From Rhizobium cauense (GTDB lineage Bacteria > Pseudomonadota > Alphaproteobacteria > Rhizobiales > Rhizobiaceae): a stretch of DNA of 64,000 bases. The notes beneath the pieces were generated by a model that was given only the letters and a program-made list of their open reading frames with translations, was not told the DNA's origin and ran no database searches. The position numbers were made by a program, and so were the translations under genes. Below, one piece after another: positions 56,641-64,000 of the stretch. Numbering within the stretch: position 1 is the stretch's first letter; each line of letters begins with the position of its first letter. The stretch lies in NCBI RefSeq assembly GCF_019511525.1, contig NZ_JAEUAT010000003.1, forward strand, positions 186,001-250,000, in the 5' to 3' direction.

Positions 56641-57618
56641 TCAATTTGAAAGCGGTCGCAAACAATGATGACTTGCTGAAATGTTGACCGTCCCACTGTG
56701 CATTGCGTCGCGATACAGACTACGGTAACGCGCGGGTGATTGGCCAAGCGCGCGGCGGAAGCTGGCAGCAAAAGCGCTGTCAGAAGCGTAGCCGAGCGAC
56801 TGTGCAATCCGTGGCAGTGGCTCGTTGCCACGCCGCAGCCGGGCCGCCGCAAGCCGCATCCGCCAGCCCACGAGATAGTCTATCGGCGATGCTCCGACGG
56901 TGGTGCGAAATTTCTCGGCAAATCCGGAGCGGGACTGGCCAGCAAGAGACGCGAGTGCCTCAACCGTCCAGCGGTGCGACGGATCGGCGTGTATTGCCCG
57001 CAGTGCCGGCGCCAGGCGGGCATCCGCAAGGCCGGCGATCCAGCCGGGATGCTGCGATGTCTGGCGCGCCATGTAGGCACGCAGGACATGGATAAACACC
57101 AGCCGCAGCAGGTCGTTGCAGGCGATGCGAGCGCCCGGTGCTGCGCTGTTCCACTCCAGGTCCAAATGTTCGAGCAGCCAGCCAATCGGTCCGGCCTCCT
57201 CGCGGTCGACAACTACGACCGGCGGCAGGGCGTCGGTGAGGAGTGATCCGTCGACGGTGTCGAGGTTGACGCTGCCGCCGAGCAGCACGAAATCCCGGCC
57301 ATCGCCCACAGAGACATCGAGATTGCCCCCGGCGAACACCTCTGCCGCCGCAACCGCCTTCACATTGGGATCGCTGCAAAGCGTAAACGCCTTGCCGCTG
57401 ACCACAAGACAATCGCCCGATTCAATGCGCAACGGTGCCTCTCCCTCCGAGACCAGCCAGGCACCACCTTCGCGGATCGCGTTGAATTTGAGGTAGCCCG
57501 GTGGTGGAAAAGCAACAGACCACGAGCCTCCGGCGGCAAATCGCACAGAGAATAGCGCCCGCGCATCGATGGCGCTGAGCACGTCGGACAGGGGATCCTG
57601 GATGTTTTGGACGATCAC
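56641..57618 (-). CDS. AraC-family regulator (cupin_6 type)
   Basis: About 325 aa. The N-terminal cupin-like domain (GGSWSVAFPPPGYLKFN, LRIESGDCLVVSG) and C-terminal AraC HTH pair (LASLAGQSRSGFAEKF; AQSLGYASDSAFAASFRRALG) are clear. The frame extends to 57810, but that would overlap the divergent SDR gene, so I place the start at GTG 57618; no strong ribosome binding site is visible and other alternatives exist. It most likely regulates the SDR gene transcribed away from it. Confidence 0.8.
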   Translation of the reverse strand: MIVQNIQDPLSDVLSAIDARALFSVRFAAGGSWSVAFPPPGYLKFNAIREGGAWLVSEGEAPLRIESGDCLVVSGKAFTLCSDPNVKAVAAAEVFAGGNLDVSVGDGRDFVLLGGSVNLDTVDGSLLTDALPPVVVVDREEAGPIGWLLEHLDLEWNSAAPGARIACNDLLRLVFIHVLRAYMARQTSQHPGWIAGLADARLAPALRAIHADPSHRWTVEALASLAGQSRSGFAEKFRTTVGASPIDYLVGWRMRLAAARLRRGNEPLPRIAQSLGYASDSAFAASFRRALGQSPARYRSLYRDAMHSGTVNISASHHCLRPLSN

Positions 57619-57709
57619 GACAGAAATCTGGATCCTACAGGCTGGGGGCTCCGAAAGTCTATCCGATATAGGGAGCGGGCACCAGAGCCATAAATGAAGG
57701 AGTAACGAC

Positions 57710-58681
57710 ATGTCCGAACAGAAACCCATTAGATCTCGTTTCAACGCATCCAGCACGGCACGCGAGGTCACCGTAGGTGTCGATCTTTCCGGTAAGACGG
57801 CGATTGTCACCGGCGGCTATTCCGGTCTCGGCGTCGAGACGACGCGGGCACTCGCAGGTGCCGGCGCTCGTGTCATCGTACCAGCCCGCAATCGCGAAAA
57901 GGCCGAACGCACACTTGCCGGTATCGACAATGTTGTTATCGAAGCGATGGATCTTGCGGATCCCGCATCGGTTGCCGCCTTTGCTGGCAGGATCGTTGTG
58001 GCGGGCATGCCGATCTCAATCCTGGTCAACAGCGCCGGCATCATGGCGACGCCGCTTGCCAGGGATCAGGCTGGGCACGAGAGCCAGTTTGCCACCAATC
58101 ATCTCGGCCATTTCCGACTGGTTGCAGGTCTGTGGCCGGCTCTTGTCAAGGCGGACGGCGCGCGGGTGATTTCGGTGTCGTCGCGCGGGCATCAAATCGG
58201 CCAGGTCGATTTCGACGATATCGATTTCAAGACGCGCCCCTATGACAAGTGGCAGGCCTATGGCCAGGCGAAGACGGCAAACGCTCTGTTCGCGCTGGAA
58301 CTTGATCGCCGCGGAGCCGCGCTTGGCGTGCGGGCATTTTCGCTGCACCCCGGCGTCATCCTGACTGATCTCGCCCGCCATCTGAGCGAAGACGAGATCA
58401 ATTCTTTCGATGTCTATGACGAGAATGGCAATCGCCGGGTGGATCCATCGCGCGATCTCAAGACGCCGGAACAAGGGGCAGCAACAAGCGTCTGGGCAGC
58501 AACGCGGCCCGAACTCGACGGTATCGGCGGTGTGTATTGCGAAGATTGCGAGGTAGCCCTGCCGCAGGCGGAGACGGATGGCACCAAAGGCGTGGCGCCA
58601 TGGGCCATGGATCCACAGGCTGCTGGACGGCTCTGGCTGCTTTCGGAGCAGTTGACCGGCTTGTCAGTAGGTAATCGTTGA
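57710..58681 (+). CDS. Short-chain dehydrogenase/reductase
   Basis: 323 aa, an extended retinol-dehydrogenase/protochlorophyllide-reductase-like SDR. NADP-binding TGGYSGLG (about residues 35-42), NSAG (about 106-109), the catalytic Ser in VISVSSRGH and YGQAKTANAL (Tyr and Lys of YxxxK) are present. AAGGAGTAACGAC precedes the ATG. It is similar to the SDR at 62712-63635, and both have a divergent regulator. The substrate is unknown. Confidence 0.9.
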   Translation: MSEQKPIRSRFNASSTAREVTVGVDLSGKTAIVTGGYSGLGVETTRALAGAGARVIVPARNREKAERTLAGIDNVVIEAMDLADPASVAAFAGRIVVAGMPISILVNSAGIMATPLARDQAGHESQFATNHLGHFRLVAGLWPALVKADGARVISVSSRGHQIGQVDFDDIDFKTRPYDKWQAYGQAKTANALFALELDRRGAALGVRAFSLHPGVILTDLARHLSEDEINSFDVYDENGNRRVDPSRDLKTPEQGAATSVWAATRPELDGIGGVYCEDCEVALPQAETDGTKGVAPWAMDPQAAGRLWLLSEQLTGLSVGNR

Positions 58682-58938
58682 GGCTGAGCGCATATCGGCA
58701 CACTAGCGCTTTGGCCCTTGATCTGGCTCCGCGGCGCATCACCGTCAACAACATCCAACCTGATCCAACGGACACTGACATGAACGCCGGCGCCATTGAG
58801 ATGTTGTCTGACCGCAGCCCCTTGAAGCGCGTTGCCGACCCCAGGGAAATTACGGGAATGGTGTCCTATCTCACGGGTGCCGACACGTCCTTCATGACTG
58901 GATCGAGCCTGACAATCGACGGAGGCTGGACGCTATAA
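58678..58938 (+). pseudogene. C-terminal remnant of a FabG-type SDR
   Basis: Only the last 80 residues of a second SDR remain: ALALDLAPRRITVNNIQP, a mutated PDPTDTDMN, PREITGMVSYLTG and the terminal SLTIDGGWTL. The Rossmann motif and active-site Tyr/Lys are missing. It starts at the very end of the intact SDR gene, probably through a deletion that joined two genes. Confidence 0.75.
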
Positions 58939-58956
58939 ATTCAGCGCTCCAGGGGT

Positions 58957-58977
58957 AGGGCCGTTCACAGCGGCCCT
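58957..58977. terminator. Hairpin after the SDR remnant
   Basis: AGGGCCG / CGGCCCT, a 7-bp stem with a 7-base loop, 19 bases after the remnant stop codon. It is a probable transcription end of the SDR unit. Confidence 0.5.
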
Positions 58978-59104
58978 GTCCACCACGCCGGCATCTTTCA
59001 TCCTGCAAAAGTCTGCTGGGCAAAACTCACCGCCGGTCAATCTTTTGGCTTATCGCGGTACAGTTCGCGAGTTCCACTCAGTCCAAGAGCTCACGTATCC
59101 GGCA

Positions 59105-60091
59105 TCACCCATGAAAATCGCCAAGAACGATCTTGCCGAACACTCCACCGGCTTCCATCCGGCGATGGGCATCCGATGTCGCTGAGAGCGGATACAGTGC
59201 CCCTACAACGGGCTGAAGTTCTTTGCCCATCATTGGCAGCACATCGTCCCTGAACCGGCGGATCATTGCTCTCTTCTCTGAGCGCGATCTGGATTTCATG
59301 ACCGTGCCAAGCAATTGCAAGTGATTGTGAAGAACAGTCCCGAGCGGAATGATGGCGTTGTCATCCCGCCCCAACAGGCCCACTTGGACAAGCCGACCAC
59401 CGGGAGCAAGACTACGAATGTTGCGAGCGAGGTAGGACCCGCCGACAAAGTCGATAATGAGATCGACCCCGCGAGACGCCGTCGCATCAACAACTTCCGC
59501 CTCAAAATCCACCCGCTTGTAATCAAAAACAGCATCGGCGCCAAGTGACAGCACGTTGTCGATATTGCTTGCCGAAGCAGTGGCCAGAACAGTGGCTCCG
59601 GCAGTCCTTGCAAGCTGGACGGCGGCCGATCCGATGCCGCCTGCTGCAGCATGAACGAGGACGGTGTCACCTTTTGCGACGTGTCCGAGATGGGCAAGAG
59701 CCTCCCAGCCTGTGACGAAGCTTTCCATGACTGCGGCAGCCTCCATGAAGGACAAGGCGGCCGGAATGACAACTGCCATTCCACTATCGACGCGCGCATA
59801 CTGGGCATATGCGCCCCCACCAACAATGCCCATGACACGGTCTCCGACAGCAAAACCGCTAACGGTGTCTCCAATGGCCACGACTTCGCCAGCGACCTCC
59901 AGCCCGAGAATAGCGCTGTCCCCGTAGCTTTGCGAGCCATAGACGCCTTCGCGTTGAAGAAGGTCGGCGCGGTTGACGCCAGCCGCCATGACTTTGATCA
60001 GAAGATCGTCTGGGCGCAATTCGGGCATGGGTGCATCGGCGAGGCGCAGAACATCCGCGCCTCCGAAGTCATCGAAGATAATCGCCTTCAT
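59105..60091 (-). CDS. NAD(P)H quinone oxidoreductase, MDR superfamily
   Basis: 328 aa, zinc-free PIG3/QOR type. N-terminal GroES-like domain (VMAAGVNRADLLQREG) and a Rossmann domain with VLVHAAAGGIGSAAVQLA (about residues 140-157). It lacks the zinc-ligand pattern of alcohol dehydrogenases. It probably reduces quinones or enals. It starts 12 bp after the SRPBCC-like gene on the same strand, and a divergent LysR gene upstream of that gene likely controls both. Confidence 0.9.
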   Translation of the reverse strand: MKAIIFDDFGGADVLRLADAPMPELRPDDLLIKVMAAGVNRADLLQREGVYGSQSYGDSAILGLEVAGEVVAIGDTVSGFAVGDRVMGIVGGGAYAQYARVDSGMAVVIPAALSFMEAAAVMESFVTGWEALAHLGHVAKGDTVLVHAAAGGIGSAAVQLARTAGATVLATASASNIDNVLSLGADAVFDYKRVDFEAEVVDATASRGVDLIIDFVGGSYLARNIRSLAPGGRLVQVGLLGRDDNAIIPLGTVLHNHLQLLGTVMKSRSRSEKRAMIRRFRDDVLPMMGKELQPVVGALYPLSATSDAHRRMEAGGVFGKIVLGDFHG

Positions 60092-60103
60092 TTGGATATC
60101 TCC

Positions 60104-60640
60104 TTACTTGGAAAGGGCCCGGCGGGCGATGCTTGCAGCAAAGAGAGGGGTTTCACGACGGTTGTGGTCGCCGCCTGCGGCCTGACGGGCTGCTGCAGCA
60201 TCTTCGAACTTGATGCTGTGCTCGCTGAGGAAAGCCATGAACACATCCGTCGGGTGGGCGGTAACCTTGTTGGTATAGCGGGTCCTGCCATCGTCGATCT
60301 TCTCAGCAATCAGTTCCCAAACGACATTGACCTGAGTCCGGCCATTGGCTGTGAACACATCGGAGATCGAGTTCATGCGGCAGTAGGCAGGCTCGGCGAC
60401 CTCGGCCACATAATGCTGCACGACGAGGCCCGAGCCGATCTGCTCAACATTGATCGACATGCGACGACTGTCGTCGGTCCATGTGACGCCGGCTGCAATG
60501 TGATCAGGCGGGCAGCAGCGCAGGTATTCGGCTTCCGGCAGGGTGAAGAGCCAGTCGGCAATGTCGATCTTTTCGAACGGGACGTCGATCTCTGCGGAAT
60601 AGGCGGACTGGGAGAGAATTGTGTCTAGGACCTTGACCAT
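60104..60640 (-). CDS. SRPBCC (START-like) superfamily protein
   Basis: 178 aa. Pattern of a helix-grip fold: a short N-terminal strand (SAEIDVPFEKIDIADWLF), a central sheet (VTWTDDSRRMSINVEQI, VVQHYVAEVAEPAYC) and a long C-terminal helix (MAFLSEHSIKFEDAAAARQ). Such proteins bind hydrophobic ligands. ATG 60640 is favoured by the family length. It is cotranscribed with the quinone oxidoreductase. Confidence 0.6.
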   Translation of the reverse strand: MVKVLDTILSQSAYSAEIDVPFEKIDIADWLFTLPEAEYLRCCPPDHIAAGVTWTDDSRRMSINVEQIGSGLVVQHYVAEVAEPAYCRMNSISDVFTANGRTQVNVVWELIAEKIDDGRTRYTNKVTAHPTDVFMAFLSEHSIKFEDAAAARQAAGGDHNRRETPLFAASIARRALSK

Positions 60641-60756
60641 TGGAGTGTTCCTTCTGTTTGTTGGGCGACCGCCCGTTGATGAGAAGGAAGATGCTCCGGA
60701 TGCCCGCAGATGATAACGAACTGAATGGTCGAAACGGTTTTGCGCTGTAGGCAAAG

Positions 60757-61671
60757 ATGAGAGACCCACGGTTCGCTGAACATCTTGCTGTTTACGTCGA
60801 CGTTGTCCGCACTGGGAGCTTCTCGGCGGCCTCTCGACGTAGGGCTGTCACGCCTTCGGCTGTCGTTCGACAGATCGATGCGCTCGAGCAGGATCTGGGC
60901 GTTACTCTTCTTGTTCGCTCGACACGGGCGTTGTCATTGACGGACGCGGGCCGTCATCTCTTTGAACGCGCCCAGCGCCTGCTCGATGACCTGGCCGATA
61001 CCCATGCCGAGGTTGCCGCCTTCGACAGTGCGGTCAGCGGCACGCTGCGGATCGCCTGTTTCCCGACGTTCGGAAAACGCTATGTCATTCCTGTACTGGC
61101 ATCGCTAGCGCAGGACCATCCGGGCCTGCATGTCGAGCTGGATCTTACCGAGCGGCTGGCTGATCCCGTGGCCGAACGGCTCGACCTTGTGGTGAGGATG
61201 GGGGAGCTTGCGGACAGCTCCCTGATTGCCACGAAGCTCGCTCCGCTTGACCGCATCCTCGTTGCAAGCCCTGGCTATGTCGAACTGCATGGCGAGCCGG
61301 AGGACGAGACTGCGCTCCGCCATCATCGCCTTCTTGACAAGCTCCATGGCAATGATCTGCTCGGATGGTCTGACATTCTCGGCTGCCCCGCCGGCGAAGC
61401 CTGCAAACAGGTGGCCTTCCGGTCCGATGATTTTGAAGCGCTCAATAGCGCCGCGATCTCCGGAATGGGAGTGGCCTTTTTGCCAAGCTGGGTTTCGGGG
61501 CCCTCCACGCAGGCAGGTGATCTCATCCGGCTGAAGCTCCGCGGCGAGCGATGGAACGAGCGATCGTCAGGCATCTATCTCCTGCGTGCCCTCCAGGTGC
61601 CGTCTGCAAAGGTCAGGGCGTTTACGGAAGCGCTCAAGGCCCATATCGGCACACCGCCGCGGTGGGGTTGA
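60757..61671 (+). CDS. LysR-family transcriptional regulator
   Basis: 304 aa with HTH in residues 1-65 (GSFSAASRRRAVTPSAVVRQI) and effector domain 90-300. It is divergent from the SRPBCC/quinone oxidoreductase pair, with an intergenic space of about 116 bp. It is convergent with the next LysR gene. Confidence 0.9.
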   Translation: MRDPRFAEHLAVYVDVVRTGSFSAASRRRAVTPSAVVRQIDALEQDLGVTLLVRSTRALSLTDAGRHLFERAQRLLDDLADTHAEVAAFDSAVSGTLRIACFPTFGKRYVIPVLASLAQDHPGLHVELDLTERLADPVAERLDLVVRMGELADSSLIATKLAPLDRILVASPGYVELHGEPEDETALRHHRLLDKLHGNDLLGWSDILGCPAGEACKQVAFRSDDFEALNSAAISGMGVAFLPSWVSGPSTQAGDLIRLKLRGERWNERSSGIYLLRALQVPSAKVRAFTEALKAHIGTPPRWG

Positions 61672-61705
61672 AGTGGAGCCTTTTCGTGTGACGGTTCGAT
61701 TCTCA

Positions 61706-62650
61706 TCAAGAGTTCGAATTCGACGGCTGCTTTCTCAGAAAGTCAAGAAACGCACGCATACCCGTACCGAGGTGGCGATGTCTCGGGTAGTACAGGCAGA
61801 GGCCAGGATAGGATGGCGTCCACTCCGCCAGCACCTGCCGGAGTCTTCCCTCGGCAAGAGCATCTGCCGCCATCCACGCCGTGACGTAGGCAAGCCCGCA
61901 GTCGTCCAGAGCCGCGGCCAGAAGAAGTCGGGACTGGTCGACCACAAGGTTGCCGGTCGTCGCCACGACCACGTGTTCGCCGCGACGCTGAAACTCCCAC
62001 CGATAGATCGTCCCGCTCGCCATGCGAAGCTGGATGCACTGGTGCATGCCGAGATCCGATGGACTCCCTACCGTTGGCCCTCCGTCGAGATAGGCAGGCG
62101 ACGCCACGACGATATGCTGCTGGTCCGGGCCGATCGGGATTGCGACCATCTCGCCGGGAACGAGTTCCGCTGCGCGGACTCCGCAGTCGAAGCCTCCCTC
62201 GGCGATGTCGACCAGTCGGCCCTCGGATTTGATCTCAAAGCGCACCGCAGGATGGAGCTTCATGAAGCGCGTCAACAGCGGCATCAGCACCTGCTCGGCG
62301 GCGTTGGCATCGCAGTTGATCCGTACAAGCCCGGACGGCGAAGCGGCCTGTTCGTGCAGTTCCTCGACCGCCAATCCGATTTCGCTGAGCGCCGGCATGA
62401 GCCGCTCCGCAAGTCTCCGCCCAGGCTCTGTCAGCGAGACGTTCCTCGTCGAACGGTGGAAGAGCTTCACTTTGAGACGTCTCTCCAGTCCGGCGACTGC
62501 GTGGCTCAACGCCGACGCCGTCTGGCCCAGAACTCGGGACGCAGCGCGAAAACCGCCGTGCTCGGCCACGGCAAGGAAGGCCGCTAGCTCGCCAGGAGGG
62601 AGCAAGCCGACTGTACGAATTAACTCATCATTGCGTGTAGTCTCAGTCAT
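61706..62650 (-). CDS. LysR-family transcriptional regulator
   Basis: 314 aa with HTH (about residues 22-80, GGFRAASRVLGQTASALSHAV) and a LysR effector domain. It is divergent from the SDR at 62712-63635 (61 bp apart), its likely target. It is convergent with the previous LysR gene, 34 bp apart, without a clear terminator between them. Confidence 0.9.
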   Translation of the reverse strand: MTETTRNDELIRTVGLLPPGELAAFLAVAEHGGFRAASRVLGQTASALSHAVAGLERRLKVKLFHRSTRNVSLTEPGRRLAERLMPALSEIGLAVEELHEQAASPSGLVRINCDANAAEQVLMPLLTRFMKLHPAVRFEIKSEGRLVDIAEGGFDCGVRAAELVPGEMVAIPIGPDQQHIVVASPAYLDGGPTVGSPSDLGMHQCIQLRMASGTIYRWEFQRRGEHVVVATTGNLVVDQSRLLLAAALDDCGLAYVTAWMAADALAEGRLRQVLAEWTPSYPGLCLYYPRHRHLGTGMRAFLDFLRKQPSNSNS

Positions 62651-62711
62651 CTAGTTCACGAATGCCACGTGCTTACCTTCGGGACAAGTCGATTACTGAA
62701 GGAGTACGACC

Positions 62712-63635
62712 ATGACTTTACCTAAACCTTTCGGATTTTCATCTACGGCCGCCAACGTCCTGGAAGGCGTCGAGCTTGCCGGCCTGAACGTCATCGTAAC
62801 CGGAGGAGCAGCTGGCATCGGGCTGGAGACGAGCCGAGCTCTTGCCGCCGCAGGCGCGGCCGTGACCATTGCAGCTCGGCGTCCGGACGAGGCCGAGAAG
62901 GCAGTCGCTGAGCTGAAAAAGAGTATGCCCGGGGCTCAACTGCGCGTTCGGCGCCTCGACCTCGCGGATCTGTCTTCCGTGCAGGAATTCTCGGAGAACT
63001 GGAACGAGCCTTTGCACGTTCTCGTCAACAATGCGGGCGTCATGGCCATTCCGGAAATCCAGCGGACTGCGGAAGGACGGGAGATGCAGTTCGCGACGAA
63101 CTATCTGGGGCATTTCGCACTCACGCTAGCGCTGCGACGGCATCTAGCCAAGGCAAATGGTGCCCGTGTCGTTTCCGTCGCCTCGACTGGCAACCTGTTC
63201 GCGCCCGTGTTCTGGGACGATCCGGACTTCCGCTTCATTCCATACGATCCGCTGCTTGCTTATGGGCAATCGAAGACAGCCTGCATCCTGCTGTCCGTTG
63301 GGATCACCAAGTACTGGGCCAGCGACGGGATAACGTCCAACGCGCTCAATCCCGGAGCGATTGCCACGGGGCTTCAGAAGCACACCGGAGGCCTGCGAAC
63401 CCCCGAGCATTTGCGCAAGACAGTAGAGCAGGGGGCAGCCACGTCGGTGCTGCTGGCGGGTTCGCCGCTCGTCGAAGGCATTTCCGGTAGATATTTCGAC
63501 GATTGCCAGGAGGCCTCGGTCGTTGACGAGCGGGGACCTGGGCCCTTCAAAGGCGTGGCGAGATACGCCGTTGCTGAGGACAACGCGGTCCGCCTCTGGG
63601 AGATCGCGACGCGGTTGCTGGGATTGCCTCTGTGA
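62712..63635 (+). CDS. Short-chain dehydrogenase/reductase
   Basis: 307 aa SDR of the same type as 57710-58681: NADP-binding TGGAAGIG (about residues 31-38), NNAGVM, VSVASTGN (catalytic Ser) and YGQSKTACIL (YxxxK). The ribosome binding site GAAGGAGTACGACC precedes the ATG. A divergent LysR gene probably regulates it. Substrate unknown. Confidence 0.9.
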   Translation: MTLPKPFGFSSTAANVLEGVELAGLNVIVTGGAAGIGLETSRALAAAGAAVTIAARRPDEAEKAVAELKKSMPGAQLRVRRLDLADLSSVQEFSENWNEPLHVLVNNAGVMAIPEIQRTAEGREMQFATNYLGHFALTLALRRHLAKANGARVVSVASTGNLFAPVFWDDPDFRFIPYDPLLAYGQSKTACILLSVGITKYWASDGITSNALNPGAIATGLQKHTGGLRTPEHLRKTVEQGAATSVLLAGSPLVEGISGRYFDDCQEASVVDERGPGPFKGVARYAVAEDNAVRLWEIATRLLGLPL

Positions 63636-63641
63636 GCGGAA

Positions 63642-63673
63642 CACCCTGTGGACCTGTCCGGACCGGCAGGGTG
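63642..63673. terminator. Hairpin between convergent genes
   Basis: CACCCTG / CAGGGTG, a 7-bp stem with a long internal loop, between the convergent SDR and AhpD-like genes. No T run follows. It is a possible bidirectional terminator. Confidence 0.4.
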
Positions 63674-63699
63674 CTCGTCGAGCGATGACCGGACGCTGA

Positions 63700-64000
63700 T
63701 CAGGCCTTGGCCGCCACCGGAAGCCGGAATGGTGCGCCCAAGCGGTTGAAGGCGTTCATCGCGGCGATCGTGATCGTCAGATCGACGAGATCCTTCGGTT
63801 CGAAGGCTGACGTGGCCGCGGCATAAGCCTCGTCCGAGGCGTGGGTCTGGCTGACGTTGGTCACCTCCTCGGCCCAGGCGAGAGCGGCCCGTTCCTGATC
63901 GTTGAACAGCTGGGGCACTTCGTCCCAGACCGGAACAAGCGTGATCTTATCGACGGACATCGTCTTGCGCAGATCGCGACTATGCATGTCGATGCAATGG
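63700..64000 (-). CDS. AhpD/carboxymuconolactone decarboxylase-like protein (partial, runs off the right edge)
   Basis: The last 99 codons are visible and continue past the window edge. The first in-window residues are HCIDMHSRDLRK, the C-terminal part of the AhpD-type Cys/His motif. The rest (DVPQLFNDQERAALAWAE-like region, here VPQLFNDQERAALAWAEE, and LVDLTITIAAMNAFNRL) is typical of the CMD/alkylhydroperoxidase fold. Members reduce peroxides or act as decarboxylases. An internal ATG at 63987 is not the true start. Confidence 0.85.
   Translation of the reverse strand, partial: HCIDMHSRDLRKTMSVDKITLVPVWDEVPQLFNDQERAALAWAEEVTNVSQTHASDEAYAAATSAFEPKDLVDLTITIAAMNAFNRLGAPFRLPVAAKA

Noticed and set aside
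1..64000. CRISPR array, tRNA or rRNA genes, integrase or att sites
   Set aside because: No regularly spaced repeats, no cloverleaf or rRNA-like stretch and no integrase gene were noticed in the window.

Overview
The window looks like a stretch of a large repABC plasmid (or chromid) from the family Rhizobiaceae (Rhizobium, Agrobacterium, Neorhizobium and relatives). The evidence is a RepA gene followed, with an ATGA overlap, by the start of RepB at the left edge. High GC content, a DUF1612 (RHE_PE00001-type) gene, PraR-like XRE regulators, many LysR/AraC regulators and a CUT1 sugar transporter with a LacK-like ATPase fit the same group. I saw no rRNA, tRNA, CRISPR array, prophage structural gene or conjugation gene.

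Layout. 1-1.5 kb: plasmid partition genes repB (partial) and repA. 2.4-16.3 kb: small accessory genes, a VanZ-like protein, an Lrp regulator, an aldehyde dehydrogenase/DUF779 operon with its GAF-Fis regulator, and a YcaO-TfuA (thioamide chemistry) operon headed by an XRE regulator. This stretch also holds pepT, a DUF4239 membrane protein and a second XRE paralogue. 16.4-27.8 kb: sugar-acid and sugar catabolism, with xylX and xylD (Weimberg-type), a LysR regulator, and an AraC-controlled ABC sugar transporter followed by a Gfo/Idh/MocA-aldo/keto reductase fusion. 28-32.3 kb: small secreted or lipoprotein genes, an Arc-type repressor with its own palindromic operators, LysR, and DUF1612. 32.5-56.1 kb: a dense island of conflict/defence-like genes. 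56.2-64 kb: a cold-shock gene and three regulator/oxidoreductase modules (two SDRs, a quinone oxidoreductase with a SRPBCC-like protein), ending in a partial AhpD/CMD-like gene.

The 32.5-56.1 kb island is the most unusual part. It carries a NACHT/STAND-like ATPase with a C-terminal PD-(D/E)XK nuclease. Next to it is a TIR-like gene split by an IS256-family element that itself contains an IS110-family element; the 9-bp target duplication is visible and the reading frame is restored exactly when the insert is removed. Then comes a tightly coupled five-gene operon: SIS-HAD fusion, phosphoribosyltransferase, AAA/STAND ATPase, an unrecognised Rossmann-like protein, and a PfkB kinase with two CxxC motifs. 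A convergent three-gene operon follows (DUF5677, amidohydrolase, unknown nuclease-like protein), then two frameshifted nuclease-like pseudogenes, an AbiH-family gene and an Mrr-like restriction endonuclease.

The five-gene operon is the best candidate for a poorly described system. Its enzymes all belong to sugar-phosphate or nucleotide chemistry, are translationally coupled, and sit with an NTPase among defence genes. Function is inferred from motifs and context; nothing here proves anti-phage activity.
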